Below, piece by piece: positions 8,601 to 17,530 of a stretch of DNA of 64,000 nt. The position numbers were made by a program, and so were the translations under genes. Origin of the DNA: an uncultured Clostridia bacterium. GTDB lineage: Bacteria; Bacillota; Clostridia; Christensenellales; Borkfalkiaceae. The stretch covers positions 124,001-188,000 of the forward strand of contig CAKQMB010000004.1 of the NCBI GenBank assembly GCA_934254825.1. The letters run 5' to 3'. A model generated the notes under the pieces. It saw nothing but the letters and a program-made list of their open reading frames with translations. It did no database searches and had not been told where the DNA came from. Position 1 is the first letter of the stretch. The number at the start of each line of letters is the position of its first letter.

Positions 8601-11600
8601 TTTAAGTTTTTTGCAATCCTTGAACGCGGCTTCGAGTATCGTCGTACATTGAGAGGGAATTACGACTTCTTCGAGGTTCGTACAACCCTCGAAAGCCTTT
8701 TCGGGAATTTCGGATATCGTACCGGGTAAAACTATCTTTTTAAGGTCGGTATTATATCTGAAACACTCCTCGTCGATATATAAAATGTTTTTATTGTCGG
8801 GAATTTCGCATATCGCTCCGCCGTAATAATCGTAAAGAGTGTTGTTTCTTATGTTATACAATTCGCCGACTTCTATATTCACCGTTCTGCTAAGAGTCGC
8901 GCCGTCCGCTCCCGCGCGCTTGTCGGTTGCCGTTATCGTCACGCTTGCCGACCCTTTCTCGAATGCCCTGACGTTGCCGTAGCCGTCGACCGTGAGAACG
9001 TTTTCGTCGGAAGATTTAAACGAAAACTCCACGTCGGTCACAAACCACGGCAGGACGGAAGCCTTCAATTTAGCCGTTCCGTTCGGATTCATCGTGAATG
9101 TCGGCACGGACGCGTCGTCTTCGGGGTCGTCTATTCCCACAACGTAACCCTTCGCGTTAAACACGGGGTCGAGAACAATTCTCTCTATCGGATTTTCGGA
9201 AAGAATTACACCCGTCACGGTGAGATTTATGCCTGCGTAAATACCGGCGTGTTCGTCGTCGCCGTCTCTTAAAAGAAGTAACGTACTTCCCGTTTTCCGC
9301 GCGTATAACTCCCCTCCGTTTACCGAAACGATATCGGTTTCTTCCGCCGCGTACCAGGAAAAGATCCGAGCCATAGACTCGTCCGGCGAAGTTCTGATAA
9401 CCGGCGCGTAAAGTTCGTTCACTTTCATTTCGAGGTCGTATACGGGGTAAGAGTCCGTACCGACCGAAGCCGCGTCGGCGGTATGTCTCGTAAGTCTGCC
9501 GTCGTCCGAGGAAACAAGCACGGTGTCGGGGTACTGAGTCGCGTTTTCCGCGGAAACATGATAAACCGACTGGTTCAAAGCGTAATCTTCGACGACGAGG
9601 TATAATTCGCCCGTTTTTACGAGCGTGTCGTAATATTTCGTTATATCGAACGAAACGGTGCTTTTCGCCCCTTTATCGCCGTAAACGGGAATGGGATGTT
9701 CGGTTGCGAGCGTTAAATAGTTCTTGCCCTTTTCGGGTTTGATATAACACGGCATAACGTCCATAACGTACTGATTGTCCTGCACGTCGACGTCCATAAA
9801 GATATTGTATTTTACCGCATTGTTTTCGGTGTAAGGCTTGAAACGTATGCGATAATCGAGAGCCTGCGGCTGCTCGTAGTCCACCGTGAACATAAAATCG
9901 AAAGTGTTGTTCGCGGGGTTTTCTCCGCCATCGTAATCGAGCGTTCCTTTAAGAGAAACGTTGTATGTCGAGTTTGCGGAAAGTCCCCACTCTTTCGCGT
10001 CGATTTCGAGCATTATCGTCGCGCCGCGGTTGGATCCGCCGCCCGCATAGGATTTGCCAACCTTATGCTGAGTTTTTTTGTACACGACGTTGCCTGTTAG
10101 AGACTCGGTAACGACTATATCCATAGTGTCCGCGCACCTCAAAAGCCCCGCATACACCATATACACTTCGTAAATCGTTCTGCTGCCCGCTTCGTCGAAA
10201 ATCGAAATAGCCGCTTTGTCTTTCTCGGGATAAATTTTTTCGTCGTCGTCCGATAAATCGTAAAGATAAGAGCCGAGCGCGACCATGTATTTATCTTCGT
10301 AATACTTCCCGACTACTCTCGTTTCCGCCGCCGAAGCTTTGAGCTTGTCCTCTTCGGCTACGGAAGAGTCTTTTTCGCTTTCGGCTATATCGTACACGCT
10401 GTAATCGAAAAGCGGCGCGTCGTTCCAGTCGCCGTAAAACGCGAGATACGGAAGACCTATCGCGACCTTTGTGTCGTTATCTCCCGCAAGCGAGACAAAA
10501 CCTTCGATATATATGCCGTTTTTGAAATTTTTGTCGAGTTTTTTCTTTGTTTCGGCGGAAAGGGTTATCTTTACGCCGACTTTAACCGTTCCGTTTGCGG
10601 GAACGGAAATATTGCCGTCGTTTTTAACTCCGTCGACGGTCAATTCGACTATGCCGTCCGAAAGCATATCGGCTTTTTCCGCAACGGTTTTACCGTCGGA
10701 CGCGAGAGTTTCGGTCATAACGTAAACCGTAGGCGAATACGTTTCCGTCTTTCCCGACAGGTTGTTTACGGTAAATTCAAACTCGTAAACGCCTGTTTTT
10801 TTCTTGTCGTCGTAAAGCTCGATCTTGGTTTTATCGCTCACGTTACCGTTTTCGTCAGTTACGGTTATAAAACTTTCGGCGGCGAGAACATTTTCGGGAA
10901 CGGCAACGCCCGCGCCCTGTTTACGGGGAGAATACGGATTGCCTTCGTCGTTTCTTACGATCGTCGCGGTACTCATAAGCATCTGATTTACTCTTGCCGT
11001 AAGTTCTTTGCCGCTAAGTCCCTGTTTTTTAAGGTTCTGACGAAGAAGAGCTATCGCGCCCGCCATATTCGGCGCCGCCATACTCGTTCCGCTGTATATA
11101 TCGTATCCGCCCGGAACCGCGCTCGTTATTTCTCCGCCGTATGCGGTTATTTCGGGTTTAAGTTTCAGATCGGGAGTCGGTCCCCAGCTCGAAAAGTCGG
11201 ACATAAACGGTCCCGCTTTAAATTCGGAACTTATCTGCATCGTTCCGACTATCCCCGCCGCGCCTCCGACGATCTTATTGCCCGCGTCCATCGTTACGGC
11301 GCAGGTCGGTATCGGATTTTTCAGCTCGCCGAGAGACATTCTTATCGTTCCCGACACGTTATTGTAAATAACGCAGGCGTCGGCACCGTTTTCCGCGGCG
11401 TTTTTCACCTTATCTTCGAACGTCGTTTCGCCGCGCTTTACCAAAGCTATAACGCCGTCATAGCCGCTTTTGTTTTGAAGCTCGCTTTTAACGTCCGCAT
11501 TATAGCTTTCCTTATCACCCACACCGCCTACGACGACATACTTTAAATTAAGAGTCTCGCCTTTCGATTTGCCCGTTTTTTTGTACAGATCGTTGATGAA

Positions 11601-13016
11601 ATCGAGTTGATTTCCGTCTCCGTCCGACGCTTCGGCGATAAACGCGATCTGCTCGTCGTTATCGTTAGCCCGAATATACGCTTCTTTCTTCCAGTTCATC
11701 GAAGCGACAGATAAAGCCGAATCGTAAGAGGACGGCGAACCGACCGTTCCCGAATCGGGGTTTGAAGCAAGGTTTGTTCCGTTTCCGCCGCCATAACCCG
11801 AACTGTAACTGTTGCTCGCGGCAACGACAAGGCTTATGCCCGCGTCCTTAACGCTTGCGTAGATTTTATTTATCAATCTGTCCTGTTCGCTCGTATCGCT
11901 CGCTTCCGAAAAACCCGCCGACGAACCGAGACTCATATTTATCACGTCCACGCCGAGCGCGACGCAATCGCTTATCGCCGAGATTATATCTACGGTATCG
12001 GCTCCGCCGAGTCCCTCTCTGTCGAGATCGTCGGTAAAAACTTTGCAGATAACGAGCTGCGCTTCGGGCGCAACGCCCGTAAACGTTTCGCCGTTCTCGC
12101 CCGCAACGTAATCGCTCGAACCCGCGATTATACCCGCAACGTGCGTTCCGTGGGAAGAATATGAGGGGTAAACGTCGCAATCGTCGTCCGCATAATCGTA
12201 AGCGAAAGGTATTTTCGCATTATAATAGACTTCATCCGCGTCGGCTTTTGCATAAAAAGCTTTTCCCGAAGTTTTCGCCGCGGTTATTTTCTTTGCCACG
12301 TCGCTTTTTGTCCACGCGGGATTGTCCGGCATTTTCGAAAACGCTTCGTGAGAATAGTCTATACCTGTATCGAGAACGGCTACGACCGTTCCCTCACCGC
12401 GCTCGTTTATACCGGAAGTATCGTAAATACCCGAGGCGTAAACGTTTGCCGAGTTTTTAACGGCAACCTCGGGTTCGGCATACCTTTCCGAAAACTCGAT
12501 ACTCTTAACCTCTTTCATTTTTTTGAGCGCGTCGTACCCATCGGAGTCGACTTTTAAAGCGATACCGTTATTAAGTACCGAATAGGAATATTTATAGGTA
12601 TAATTTATCCCTTTACGGTCGAGCGATCTCAAAAAGCCCGAATGATCGGCTTCGATAGAGTTTTTAAGCGATTTTCCTTTCGGGCTTGCAACGTACTCGG
12701 AAAATTCGCCGTCGAAATCGGCGTCTTTTTCGTATGCAGAATAAAGATCCTCTTCACCGAGTCCGATTATAACCCAACGCTCGCCGTCGAATTTTGTTTC
12801 CGAACTTTTAACCGCGTTTTTATCGAAATACCCGGCGCGAAGATCGCTCGCGTCGATATCGGTCGTTTTAACAAGTCCGCCCTTTATCGTTACGGGCGTT
12901 AAATCGGTCGTTTTTGTTCCCGACGGGTACGCGGATGCGAAAACCGTTGAAACGCACAGCGTAAAAGCCGTCACGATCTGCAATATGCCGATGATTTTCT
13001 TTTTCCCTTTTTTCAT
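5622..13016 (-). CDS. Giant cell-surface subtilisin-like protease with BspA-type leucine-rich repeats
   Basis: A 2464-residue exported protein. Residues 1-28 are a signal peptide. An S8 peptidase domain covers about 185-665, with Asp216 (VLDTGID), His289 (SSHGTHVAG), Asn402 of the oxyanion hole and Ser645 (SGTSMAAPN). A PA-like insert (about 485-600, around ALVKRGETTFEDKV) splits it, as in lactocepin and C5a peptidase. Ig/Fn-like domains follow, including a Big_2-type one near 1300-1380. Residues about 1400-2190 are LRR_5 (BspA-like) repeats such as IPEKAFEGCTNLEEVVIP. A Big_3-like domain (about 2330-2415), a polar spacer and a C-terminal membrane helix with KKRKR complete it. There is no LPXTG, so the anchor is the C-terminal helix. 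Start has AGGAG 6 nt upstream. It is single-gene transcribed. Substrate is unknown; host or dietary protein degradation is an inference. Confidence 0.9.
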   Translation of the reverse strand: MKKGKKKIIGILQIVTAFTLCVSTVFASAYPSGTKTTDLTPVTIKGGLVKTTDIDASDLRAGYFDKNAVKSSETKFDGERWVIIGLGEEDLYSAYEKDADFDGEFSEYVASPKGKSLKNSIEADHSGFLRSLDRKGINYTYKYSYSVLNNGIALKVDSDGYDALKKMKEVKSIEFSERYAEPEVAVKNSANVYASGIYDTSGINERGEGTVVAVLDTGIDYSHEAFSKMPDNPAWTKSDVAKKITAAKTSGKAFYAKADADEVYYNAKIPFAYDYADDDCDVYPSYSSHGTHVAGIIAGSSDYVAGENGETFTGVAPEAQLVICKVFTDDLDREGLGGADTVDIISAISDCVALGVDVINMSLGSSAGFSEASDTSEQDRLINKIYASVKDAGISLVVAASNSYSSGYGGGNGTNLASNPDSGTVGSPSSYDSALSVASMNWKKEAYIRANDNDEQIAFIAEASDGDGNQLDFINDLYKKTGKSKGETLNLKYVVVGGVGDKESYNADVKSELQNKSGYDGVIALVKRGETTFEDKVKNAAENGADACVIYNNVSGTIRMSLGELKNPIPTCAVTMDAGNKIVGGAAGIVGTMQISSEFKAGPFMSDFSSWGPTPDLKLKPEITAYGGEITSAVPGGYDIYSGTSMAAPNMAGAIALLRQNLKKQGLSGKELTARVNQMLMSTATIVRNDEGNPYSPRKQGAGVAVPENVLAAESFITVTDENGNVSDKTKIELYDDKKKTGVYEFEFTVNNLSGKTETYSPTVYVMTETLASDGKTVAEKADMLSDGIVELTVDGVKNDGNISVPANGTVKVGVKITLSAETKKKLDKNFKNGIYIEGFVSLAGDNDTKVAIGLPYLAFYGDWNDAPLFDYSVYDIAESEKDSSVAEEDKLKASAAETRVVGKYYEDKYMVALGSYLYDLSDDDEKIYPEKDKAAISIFDEAGSRTIYEVYMVYAGLLRCADTMDIVVTESLTGNVVYKKTQHKVGKSYAGGGSNRGATIMLEIDAKEWGLSANSTYNVSLKGTLDYDGGENPANNTFDFMFTVDYEQPQALDYRIRFKPYTENNAVKYNIFMDVDVQDNQYVMDVMPCYIKPEKGKNYLTLATEHPIPVYGDKGAKSTVSFDITKYYDTLVKTGELYLVVEDYALNQSVYHVSAENATQYPDTVLVSSDDGRLTRHTADAASVGTDSYPVYDLEMKVNELYAPVIRTSPDESMARIFSWYAAEETDIVSVNGGELYARKTGSTLLLLRDGDDEHAGIYAGINLTVTGVILSENPIERIVLDPVFNAKGYVVGIDDPEDDASVPTFTMNPNGTAKLKASVLPWFVTDVEFSFKSSDENVLTVDGYGNVRAFEKGSASVTITATDKRAGADGATLSRTVNIEVGELYNIRNNTLYDYYGGAICEIPDNKNILYIDEECFRYNTDLKKIVLPGTISEIPEKAFEGCTNLEEVVIPSQCTTILEAAFKDCKKLKIITLEKFGDGKNNAGEGYYGSITVGKSAFEGCSALETINNAKRLTTLYDRAFANCSSLKEIDISELKVAGSSVFLGCRALVKAETSDLTVLGKEMFASCTSLKEFAFGGNYVPSGAFIDCIALSGFTFTTKGDFGGIGENAFANTIALTEITLPAGNYSVSGKAFYNSSLKTVEIGEAEVRFELGVFKNCAKFAPSISSGFTVNGNANGENGLYRTVNGVLYSKDMTKLIAVPSAAESYKLPFSVTKLSDGALAGLSIKGASDLSEVTEIGDYALSGSAFTSVKLNPSITTIPEGMFLEAENLTSVTGMENVKKIGAYGFCKTKITTLKLPSLAEVGEYAFSDSTLKSISADKTEIIGDNAFESCLLTEAYFPSAHFIGKEAFAGNLSLMKVTLGGVTEMGEKTFGNTGLLTVVEFGEGTTVIGSKAFMADDERVSLTEVILPDGVKFIGDRAFANCSSLSGINLNGTEVVGEYAFYGCTSLKDVDFKTLVTIDEAAFSDIAALTAELDNAVNVGAYAFNSSKLEKVTFGALRTLGKYAFSYTQLTEVILPSSFDDVYTDYEWTEYDDKGRAEEVRNRSEYAYGAGAFAAIETLRSITAQGKNIYSVDGVLYAKIEKGNILLQYPAAKDDETYEIPAGTLIVADSAFMETQILGSVKFPETLAAIEDYAFFESSVKEYEFGSVQAPVLLSDFKDVENLGYHAISKRLFGRNDDYCYGFTIYYANFFSYVAQIIYRAELEAIKVSGYDDFGLKAIIPKNGKGYDTPIWNAFFTVERTDEILPDNDAKEFIERIKNVKAEKSVEDIRNATTLGEIEKVAALTAEARKAYNKITAAEQLALIENEADELYNYEAAIRAKKKELGYPVGVSELKIAVRPDKTNYVSGEKFDAKGMTLKLVFDDGSELVVTDFKADKTVLNFGDEKVRITCNYEGADYSAELDITVEEAVDDSGNSSDGSDEEKNGCLAGALIGGGAGIVVIAAAVVIFVVLKKRKR

Positions 13017-13069
13017 TTGCTCTCCTGCCTTTTTCTTTTCAAAACCGAAAAAAAGCCATATGTAATAGT

Positions 13070-13098
13070 ATTATAATATGAAATCGAGTAAATAACAA
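13070..13098 (-). promoter_or_regulatory. Sigma-A promoter for the giant protease
   Basis: Minus strand TTGTTA (13098-13093), 17-nt spacer, TATAAT (13075-13070), 54 nt before the start codon. Confidence 0.65.
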
Positions 13099-13214
13099 TT
13101 AAATTTTCGTCTGTTTCGCCTTTATTTTCTAATTTTCATTTACGTTTTCCCTTCTTCCGGATTTTATTACGAAAATTTTACCCTTTTGAAAACTTACGTT
13201 TCGCGCAAAGAATT

Positions 13215-13256
13215 GCGCCCCGAAGCACGTTTTGCCAAAAATGAGCTTCGGGGCGC
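13215..13256 (-). terminator. Terminator hairpin after the holin-like gene
   Basis: A perfect 12-bp stem, GCGCCCCGAAGC (13215-13226) with GCTTCGGGGCGC (13245-13256), sits 13 nt past the minus-strand stop codon at 13270. The U tract is short on the minus side and better on the plus side. Confidence 0.65.
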
Positions 13257-13269
13257 GTTTTACTTATTT

Positions 13270-13653
13270 TTAACCTTTCTTATTTTCGTTTTGTTCTTGT
13301 TCCGAGGCGTTATCCTCGTTTTCCTCTTTTTTCTCCGTTTTATCTTTCTCGGAAGAGGATTGAGACGGCTCCGTTTTTTTGCCGAATTGTTTAAGCATCT
13401 GATCTGTTCCGATTGCGGTAAAACCGCTCGCCGCTCCGATCACGATCGCTACGACCACATTTTCGGCAGGAATACATGCCGGTATGGCGTAATAACATAT
13501 CACTCCGAAAACAACTCCCAATCCCGCAGAAATCAACGGAACGAACCTTTCGAATTTTACGTTTTCTCCTGCGGCGTATCTTATCAGTTTAACGACGAAA
13601 TATACAGCCGCGGCAATAGCGGGAACGCTGATCGTTCCTAAATATTCTTTCAA
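13270..13653 (-). CDS. Holin-like small membrane protein
   Basis: A 127-residue protein with three hydrophobic segments in residues 5-90 and a highly charged tail of about 40 residues rich in Glu, Lys, Ser and Asn. The pattern (FVPLISAGLGVVFGVICYY, then AIVIGAASGFTAIGTDQM) resembles phage-type holins that are common in Clostridia. Such proteins form membrane pores for lysins in phages, but isolated copies also occur in bacterial chromosomes. I start at a TTG codon at 13653 because a perfect AGGAGG lies 8 nt upstream; the longer frame from an ATG at 13677 would bury that site. No endolysin or other phage structural gene is adjacent, so the role is open. Its divergent neighbour is the beta-helix-like protein. 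Confidence 0.65.
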   Translation of the reverse strand: MKEYLGTISVPAIAAAVYFVVKLIRYAAGENVKFERFVPLISAGLGVVFGVICYYAIPACIPAENVVVAIVIGAASGFTAIGTDQMLKQFGKKTEPSQSSSEKDKTEKKEENEDNASEQEQNENKKG

Positions 13654-13747
13654 ATTCCGAATCCTCCTACACTTCATTTTATGATTTTTACAACTTAAAA
13701 GTAACGTTTTTCCGCGATTTTTAATATAATTTTATATAAACGGCTTA

Positions 13748-13765
13748 TGTCGGATAATACCGACA
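13748..13765. promoter_or_regulatory. Inverted repeat just upstream of the beta-helix protein gene
   Basis: TGTCGG (13748-13753), six-base spacer, CCGACA (13760-13765), ending 2 nt before the GGAGG box. It could be an operator or a hairpin that controls access to the ribosome site. Confidence 0.4.
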
Positions 13766-13775
13766 CGGAGGAAAA

Positions 13776-15608
13776 ATGGCAACAAAAACAATCACTTCAT
13801 TTACCGAATTCAAATCGGCGGTGGAAGATACCGAAACGGACGAGGTTATACTCGCCGCGGACATAACTTTCGAAAGCGGAATCAGAATTCCCCTGACGAA
13901 AAAAACGCTTACGATAAACGGCGAAAACCATAAAATCACGGATATGAATTCCTCGGCGGCAAGCAGCGCGCTTTACGTCCCGACGGGTTTCGGTACTTCG
14001 ACCGTTACCGTGAAAAACGTCACATGGAGCGGGCGAAATTATTACGGAATGGTTTGCGTTTACGACGACACGGCAAACGCCGGGGTCTCGCTCGTTTTCG
14101 AAAACGTTAAATACAACGGTCCGCAGGCTGTTTACAACAGATACGGCTCGACAACCGTTAAAAACTGCGACATAACGATCGAAAAGAACGGATCGAGCGC
14201 GAGCGCGCAGGAATTTTGCGAAACAAACCGCTTGATTTTTGCGGGAACAACTACAATAAACTGTCTTTCGACTTCGGGTTCGGTTATGTGGTTTGCTTTT
14301 GCGAACGCGGAAATAACCGTCGAAGCGGACGCCGTTATAAACATTTCCGCCCCGAACACTTACCTGATTTATTCCGATACCGCGGCTAAACCGAAACTAA
14401 CTTTCAAACACGGTTCCTCGACCGTCATAAACGTTAAAAACGGTCTTTTTTACGCCGCGGGGACGGGCGCGCATATCGCTTCTTCCTGTCTCATCGAACA
14501 CGACGCCTCTCTGTCCGTAACCTCTTCCGCAAACAACGGAGTTCCGCTTTTTAAATGCGCGGGAGACTTTACCCTGATGCGGGGCGCAAGTTTATTTCTC
14601 GTTATGCCGCAAAGCGGAAGCTCGCCGCTGATGTATTTTTCGACGACGGCAAAAGTCGATTTCGGGTCGCCGAAAAACATTCTGCTTTATAACAACAACG
14701 GAAAAGTTTTTTCGTTCGCCGCGGGCGGAACGGTCGCGATAACGGCAAAACAGGTAAACTATTGGAGCAAATCGGTTACTCCTTACACTGCGGCGGGAGG
14801 TTTCGACGACGTACCGACGACCGCGATTTACAAAGCGAACGGCGAAAACGTGACGATAACCCAAACGCTCACGCAAAGCGCGGTTACGTCAACGACTTCC
14901 GATATTATCGAAGGAGACGGCGGTTATCCCGTCGGCGCGACCAACTTCGATCTGACAAAAGCTACCGTTTTGTCGGCGGGTACTCTTCCTCTTTCGATAA
15001 ACGCCGTAAACGATCTTTCGCTCGCCGTAAGCGGCGCAACCGACCCTAACGCGGCGATCCTTCTGACCGACGCCGAACAAACGCTTTCCGCTTTATCCGA
15101 CGATACGGGCGAATTCGTCGTTAATACGGGCAGAAACCCGACCGTCGGCGAAATCATTACCGTAAAGGCAAATAAAGACTTTCTGACGACGAAAAATTCG
15201 GTGACCGCGACGGGAAGCGTTTCGGTTACGAAACTACCGGATATTCCGTTTAACGCAATCGGCACGCCTCGCCGCTCCGCCCCGCTTGACAGGATTGACC
15301 CGAACTGGGAAATAGAACTTACCGACACACGCGTAAACGGCGGAAAATGGGCGTTATATGTTCAGATCGAAAGCGAACTTCAATCCGACGGTAACGTAAT
15401 TGCCGAAGCGGTAACCTTTACCGACAACGAAACGACCGCTTTAACCGCCGCTCCGACGCTTGTTGCCGAAGGCGAGACCGCAGGCGAGCAAACGATCAAC
15501 CTTTCCTGGGAGAAAACCAAAGGCGTGCTTTTAAATATTGCGGAAGATAAGGTTTACGGCGGCGGAAAATACGTCGCGAAACTTAAATGGACGACGGAAT
15601 TCGACTGA
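13776..15608 (+). CDS. Beta-helix-like repetitive protein without signal peptide
   Basis: A 610-residue protein starting MATKTITSFTEFKSAVEDTE, with GGAGG 5 nt before ATG. The first 370 residues alternate short beta strands and Asn/Gly/Ser turns (VLAADITFESGI, LTINGENHKI, VTVKNVTWSG, TTVKNCDITIE), the look of a right-handed parallel beta-helix as in pectate-lyase-like adhesins. The C-terminal 200 residues look like one or two Ig-like beta domains. There is no signal peptide, lipobox or membrane helix, which is odd for this architecture. Proteins of this kind that stay in the cytoplasm could be deposited on spores by the mother cell or released by lysis; both are inferences. Monocistronic, with a strong terminator. 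No enzyme active site was recognised. Confidence 0.7.
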   Translation: MATKTITSFTEFKSAVEDTETDEVILAADITFESGIRIPLTKKTLTINGENHKITDMNSSAASSALYVPTGFGTSTVTVKNVTWSGRNYYGMVCVYDDTANAGVSLVFENVKYNGPQAVYNRYGSTTVKNCDITIEKNGSSASAQEFCETNRLIFAGTTTINCLSTSGSVMWFAFANAEITVEADAVINISAPNTYLIYSDTAAKPKLTFKHGSSTVINVKNGLFYAAGTGAHIASSCLIEHDASLSVTSSANNGVPLFKCAGDFTLMRGASLFLVMPQSGSSPLMYFSTTAKVDFGSPKNILLYNNNGKVFSFAAGGTVAITAKQVNYWSKSVTPYTAAGGFDDVPTTAIYKANGENVTITQTLTQSAVTSTTSDIIEGDGGYPVGATNFDLTKATVLSAGTLPLSINAVNDLSLAVSGATDPNAAILLTDAEQTLSALSDDTGEFVVNTGRNPTVGEIITVKANKDFLTTKNSVTATGSVSVTKLPDIPFNAIGTPRRSAPLDRIDPNWEIELTDTRVNGGKWALYVQIESELQSDGNVIAEAVTFTDNETTALTAAPTLVAEGETAGEQTINLSWEKTKGVLLNIAEDKVYGGGKYVAKLKWTTEFD

Positions 15609-15963
15609 AAAATTTCCCGAATATGCGAAAACCCGTAACTATATCGGTTACGGGTTTGTTTTTTTTGTTTTTTAAGATAAACCGCAACCGATTTTACGGT
15701 ATTCGGTCGCTTTGCTTTTCCTTTTATCGACAACGGTAAGCTCGTTTGTTTTAACGACTTCCTCGCCGCAGACAAGCTCCGCAAAATTACGCATACGCCT
15801 TAAAACGTCGAATTTTAAAGCTGTATTTTCCCGTTTATCCGTCTGCGGTTCCGCAAAACACGAAAAACACGACGACAACAGGGATAAGCAACTACAAATC
15901 CCGCATTGTCTTTTCGGTTTACGACAAGCTTTTAAGCCGCACGGCGGTTGTCGTAAAAATTTG
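15609..15963. other. Gap between beta-helix gene and DUF11 gene
   Basis: A convergent intergenic region of 355 bases. It holds the plus-strand terminator at 15630-15662 and a hairpin near the 3' end of the minus-strand DUF11 gene (TTTACGACAA at 15918-15927 with TTGTCGTAAA at 15948-15957). A minus-strand open frame of 68 codons (15672-15878, starting MSSCFSCFAEP) has no ribosome binding site and I do not call it. Confidence 0.5.
15630..15662 (+). terminator. Intrinsic terminator after the beta-helix protein gene
   Basis: AACCCGTAAC (15630-15639) pairs with GTTACGGGTT (15647-15656) followed by a T-rich tract, 21 nt past the stop codon. Confidence 0.85.
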
Positions 15964-16353
15964 TTACGCTTGCGTAACGCGAAAGGTAACGGTAAGAGTT
16001 CCTCCTTCGGCGATATCGGGCAGATTAACGCTCAAAAGCCCGCCGGAATAGGTAAAATCGGTAGTCTTCGAACCGTCGATTTCCACGCCGTAATCGCTGT
16101 CGAACACAACGTTTGCGGTATCGATATTGTCCGCAAGCACGCCTTTCGAATAAACGTCTCCCGACTCGTTGGTAATAACCACGGTATAAGTCAAAGGTCC
16201 GTCCACCCAGTACTTTTTATCTGCCGAAAGGACTGCGGTGAGTCCGCTGATTATCGTAGTGCTGACGAGGTTCGAAGCAAATGTTATAGGTTCGGATTCC
16301 GCTCCGTAAACACCCGTAAAATCGGTTTGGTTGTCTGTAATTTTCTTTGCCAT
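15964..16353 (-). CDS. Single DUF11-type domain protein without signal peptide
   Basis: A 129-residue protein consisting almost wholly of one DUF11-like beta-sandwich: DGPLTYTVVITNESGDVYSK, then LADNIDTANVVFDSD and LPDIAEGGTLTVTFRVTQA, the usual spacing of that family (conserved N-x-S/G and the TVTFRV end strand). GGAGG lies 7 nt before the start. Like the beta-helix protein on the opposite strand it starts MAxK and has no export signal, although DUF11 domains are usually found in exported surface proteins. The pair may belong to the same particle or spore layer, but this is an inference. Function unknown. Confidence 0.65.
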   Translation of the reverse strand: MAKKITDNQTDFTGVYGAESEPITFASNLVSTTIISGLTAVLSADKKYWVDGPLTYTVVITNESGDVYSKGVLADNIDTANVVFDSDYGVEIDGSKTTDFTYSGGLLSVNLPDIAEGGTLTVTFRVTQA

Positions 16354-16577
16354 AATTCTTCCTCCGTTGAGCGGACGGGATTTTTATATAAAACCCGCCC
16401 CGCATTATGCGAGAATATTTTCCCCGCATTTCATAATATGTCGCCGAAAGAAAAAATGTTCGGATGCGCATTTGTCTTTTATTGTCTGCCCGCCGATAAT
16501 CAGAAATCCGCGAACGACAAAAAAAACGAACCGCAATACAGTCCGTTTTTACGTTTTTATATTACAAAAATAATGGT

Positions 16578-17441
16578 TTATTTATAATTTTCGACTTCCG
16601 AACGCGAAGGAACGGACTGCTGCGCGCCTTTTCTCGTGCATGCTATCGAAGCCGCTTTACTGCCGAATTCGCACGCTTCTTCGAGCGTTTTGTTTTCGGA
16701 CAGCATTGCGACGAGTCCGCCGCAAAAAGTATCGCCCGCCGCCGTGGTATCGACCGCGTCGACTTTCATACACGGATATTTTTTGCTTCCGTTCGTATCG
16801 GCGATTTCATAACCGTCCTTACCGAGCGTAACAACGAGGGTTTTTATCCCCGCGGCAAACAAAGCTTCTTTCCCGCCGAAAATTTCGCATTCGGTCTCGT
16901 TGGGCGTGATTATATCCACATATTTGAAATACGGCATTATTTCTTTATTTGCGGGTGCGGGATTTAAAACCGTCGTCAAACCCTTTTCCTTGGCTTTTTT
17001 AAGCCCGTAACCGACCGTTTCGACGGGATTTTCGAGTTGCGTAAGGTAAATATCGCCTTTTTTCGCTTCTGCAAGAAATTTGTCGATATTGTCTTTCGTA
17101 AGACACGCGTTCGCGCCCTTGTCAAGGATAATTCTGTTGTCCCCTTCGCTTAAAACTATTACGGCAACGCCCGTGGAAACTCCCCGTTTCCTTTCGATAT
17201 TACTTACGTCAACGCCGACGTTTTTAAGATTGCCGAGGAGCATCTCTCCGAACGCGTCGTCTCCGACAACGCCGCACATTTTAACTTTTCCCCCGAGTTT
17301 ACCCGCGGCGACAGCTTGGTTTGCGCCTTTTCCGCCGCCGTTCACCAAAAATCCGCCGCCCGTTACGGTTTCGCCCGCTTTGGGCATATACGGACTTTCG
17401 ATACACATATCCGCATTAAGACTTCCCGCAATATAAATCAT
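16578..17441 (-). CDS. rbsK: Ribokinase (PfkB family)
   Basis: A 287-residue PfkB-family sugar kinase closest in pattern to ribokinase, which makes ribose 5-phosphate from ribose and ATP in the cytosol. Landmarks: N-terminal IAGSLNADMCIES with GETVTGGGF, the first PfkB signature GGGKGANQAVAAGKLGG around residue 39, ILDKGAN in the middle, TPNETE around residue 183, and the C-terminal signature DTTAAGDTFCGGLV with catalytic Asp in the anion-hole motif AAGD. The start at 17441 has AGGAGG 7 nt upstream; the open frame runs further but lacks a ribosome site. It has its own promoter 130 nt upstream. No rbsD or ribose transporter is adjacent, so substrate could also be another pentose or a nucleoside. 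Confidence 0.88.
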   Translation of the reverse strand: MIYIAGSLNADMCIESPYMPKAGETVTGGGFLVNGGGKGANQAVAAGKLGGKVKMCGVVGDDAFGEMLLGNLKNVGVDVSNIERKRGVSTGVAVIVLSEGDNRIILDKGANACLTKDNIDKFLAEAKKGDIYLTQLENPVETVGYGLKKAKEKGLTTVLNPAPANKEIMPYFKYVDIITPNETECEIFGGKEALFAAGIKTLVVTLGKDGYEIADTNGSKKYPCMKVDAVDTTAAGDTFCGGLVAMLSENKTLEEACEFGSKAASIACTRKGAQQSVPSRSEVENYK

Positions 17442-17530
17442 TTTTCTTCCTCCTGCCGTTTCGAACCGATTTATGTACTCGAATTGAATTCCCATAATTG
17501 CCGTTATCGTCCAAATAAACACAAATAATA

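Noticed and set aside
15672..15878. 68-codon minus-strand frame starting MSSCFSCFAEP
   Set aside because: No ribosome site or promoter and no family recognised. It remains possible but unsupported.
13270..16353. Prophage region
   Set aside because: Only a holin-like gene is present; no integrase, capsid, tail, terminase or endolysin genes were seen, so a prophage is not supported.
15712..16587. 291-codon plus-strand frame over the DUF11 gene
   Set aside because: Antisense to a gene with a perfect ribosome site and recognisable domain; no start signal.
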